A stretch of 64,000 bases of DNA from Verrucosispora sp. WMMD573 (GTDB taxonomy: Bacteria; Actinomycetota; Actinomycetes; Mycobacteriales; Micromonosporaceae). A model generated the notes under the pieces. The model was given only the letters and a program-made list of their open reading frames with translations, made no database searches and had not been told where the DNA came from. Shown one piece after another: positions 63,359-64,000 of this stretch. The first letter of the stretch is position 1, and the number at the start of each line of letters is the position of its first letter. A program made the position numbers and the translations under genes. The stretch is from NCBI RefSeq assembly GCF_027497175.1, contig NZ_CP114901.1, positions 6,386,001 to 6,450,000 on the forward strand. Direction: 5' to 3'.

Positions 63359-64000
63359 TCAGTTCTGGGCCAGCAGCTCGCCCACGTAGCGTGCCACGGC
63401 CCTCACCGTGGCGATGGTTCCGGGGTAGTCCATCCGGGTCGGTCCCAGCACGCCCATCCCCCCGACGATTGTCGCGCCCGGGCCGTACCCCGTGCTGACC
63501 ACGGAGGCCGCCCGTAGGTTGTCGATCTCGTTCTCGTCGCCGATGCGCACCCGCAGTGTGCTCGGCTCCACCTCGCCAATGAGCTTGAGCAGCACGACCT
63601 CCTCCTCAAGCGCTTCGAGGATCGGACGCAACGAGCCCTGGAAGTCGAGCAGGCCGCCCCGGGCGAGGTTGGCGGTGCCGGCCAGCGCGAGCCGCTCCTC
63701 GTGTCGTTCGACGAGTGTCTCCAGCAGCACCGTGGACAGGGTGGCCATCGCCGCGCGCAGGTGCGGCACGGAGTCGTCGATGAGCGTCTGCACCAGCGGC
63801 GGGGTCTCCGACAGGCGGACACCCACCAGTTTCTCGTTGACCAGCCGGCGCAGGTCCAGCACGTCGTCGGCGAGGACCGGTGCGGGCAGCTCCACCAGCC
63901 GCTGCTCGACCCGGCCGGTGTCGGCGATCATCACCAGCATCAGCCGGGTGGTGGAGATCGGCACCAGTTCCAGGTGCCGCACCCGGGACCGGGCCAGGCT
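63359..64000 (-). CDS. hrcA: Heat-inducible transcription repressor HrcA, N-terminus beyond window
   Basis: 214 residues visible; the frame runs past base 64000, where the winged-helix DNA-binding part must lie. The visible GAF-like and C-terminal domains include LVMIADTGRVEQRLVELPAP, IDNLRAASVVSTGYGPGATI and the family ending GVLGPTRMDYPGTIATVRAV. HrcA binds CIRCE elements to repress groE and dnaJ-type genes until heat stress. No CIRCE element is visible in this window; it would lie upstream, outside. Confidence 0.95.
   Translation of the reverse strand, partial: SLARSRVRHLELVPISTTRLMLVMIADTGRVEQRLVELPAPVLADDVLDLRRLVNEKLVGVRLSETPPLVQTLIDDSVPHLRAAMATLSTVLLETLVERHEERLALAGTANLARGGLLDFQGSLRPILEALEEEVVLLKLIGEVEPSTLRVRIGDENEIDNLRAASVVSTGYGPGATIVGGMGVLGPTRMDYPGTIATVRAVARYVGELLAQN

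Overview
This window looks like chromosomal DNA of a high-GC actinobacterium, most likely the family Micromonosporaceae (Micromonospora or Salinispora type). The support is the strong GC bias at third codon positions, frequent GTG starts, many 1-4 base start/stop overlaps, and gene order. From memory, hrcA-dnaJ-rsmE, phoH-ybeY-CBS protein-small protein-era, recO-uppS, smtB-zur, glyS and dgt/dnaG also lie in one neighbourhood in Mycobacterium tuberculosis. No plasmid, prophage or secondary-metabolite cluster is visible.

Layout. (1) 1-5 kb: two paralogous TAXI-type solute-binding lipoproteins flank a conservon-like sensor kinase and a roadblock protein. (2) 5.1-6.8 kb: an IS110-family insertion sequence with a long left non-coding end that may encode a bridge RNA. 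(3) 7-17.5 kb: an ABC exporter, dnaG, a BCCT carrier, an iron-box-controlled siderophore-interacting protein, dgt, a VOC protein and an orphan roadblock protein. (4) 17.5-18.1 kb: low-complexity GC repeats around a double palindrome. (5) 18-29.6 kb: ppdK, a GH20 hexosaminidase, TetR/DUF998 remnants, a secreted C39-like protein, dusB, a TPR protein, glyS and small proteins. (6) 29.6-33.1 kb: zinc homeostasis (Zur box, znuACB, smtB-like arsR, zur). (7) 34-42 kb: acyl-CoA dehydrogenase, DUF6328, alpha/beta hydrolase, MerR plus ABC exporter, and a DUF318/TIGR03943 permease pair. (8) 42-45 kb: TPP riboswitch and thiamine-precursor ECF transporter. (9) 45-50 kb: Tat-exported PHP phosphoesterase, gnd and small proteins. 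(10) 50-64 kb: housekeeping run uppS, recO, era, CBS protein, ybeY, phoH, HIT, rsmE, dnaJ, hrcA.

The most striking item is a 354-residue intein inside phoH. Its residues match the class 3 design: Ala at position 1, then Trp, Cys and Thr at the W-C-T positions. It carries both LAGLIDADG motifs. Other distinctive features are: a set of long intergenic hairpins, several with GATCATG or GATCTTG near the arm tips; a duplicated double-palindrome element; short ORFs linked by ATGA at both ends in front of zur and era; and an iron box that overlaps a probable leaderless promoter.

Functionally the window covers metal homeostasis (zinc import with two opposing zinc sensors; iron release from siderophores), thiamine-precursor uptake, drug-type export, and core replication, translation and stress genes. 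No tRNA, rRNA or CRISPR array was recognised. All calls come from reading the sequence without database searches.
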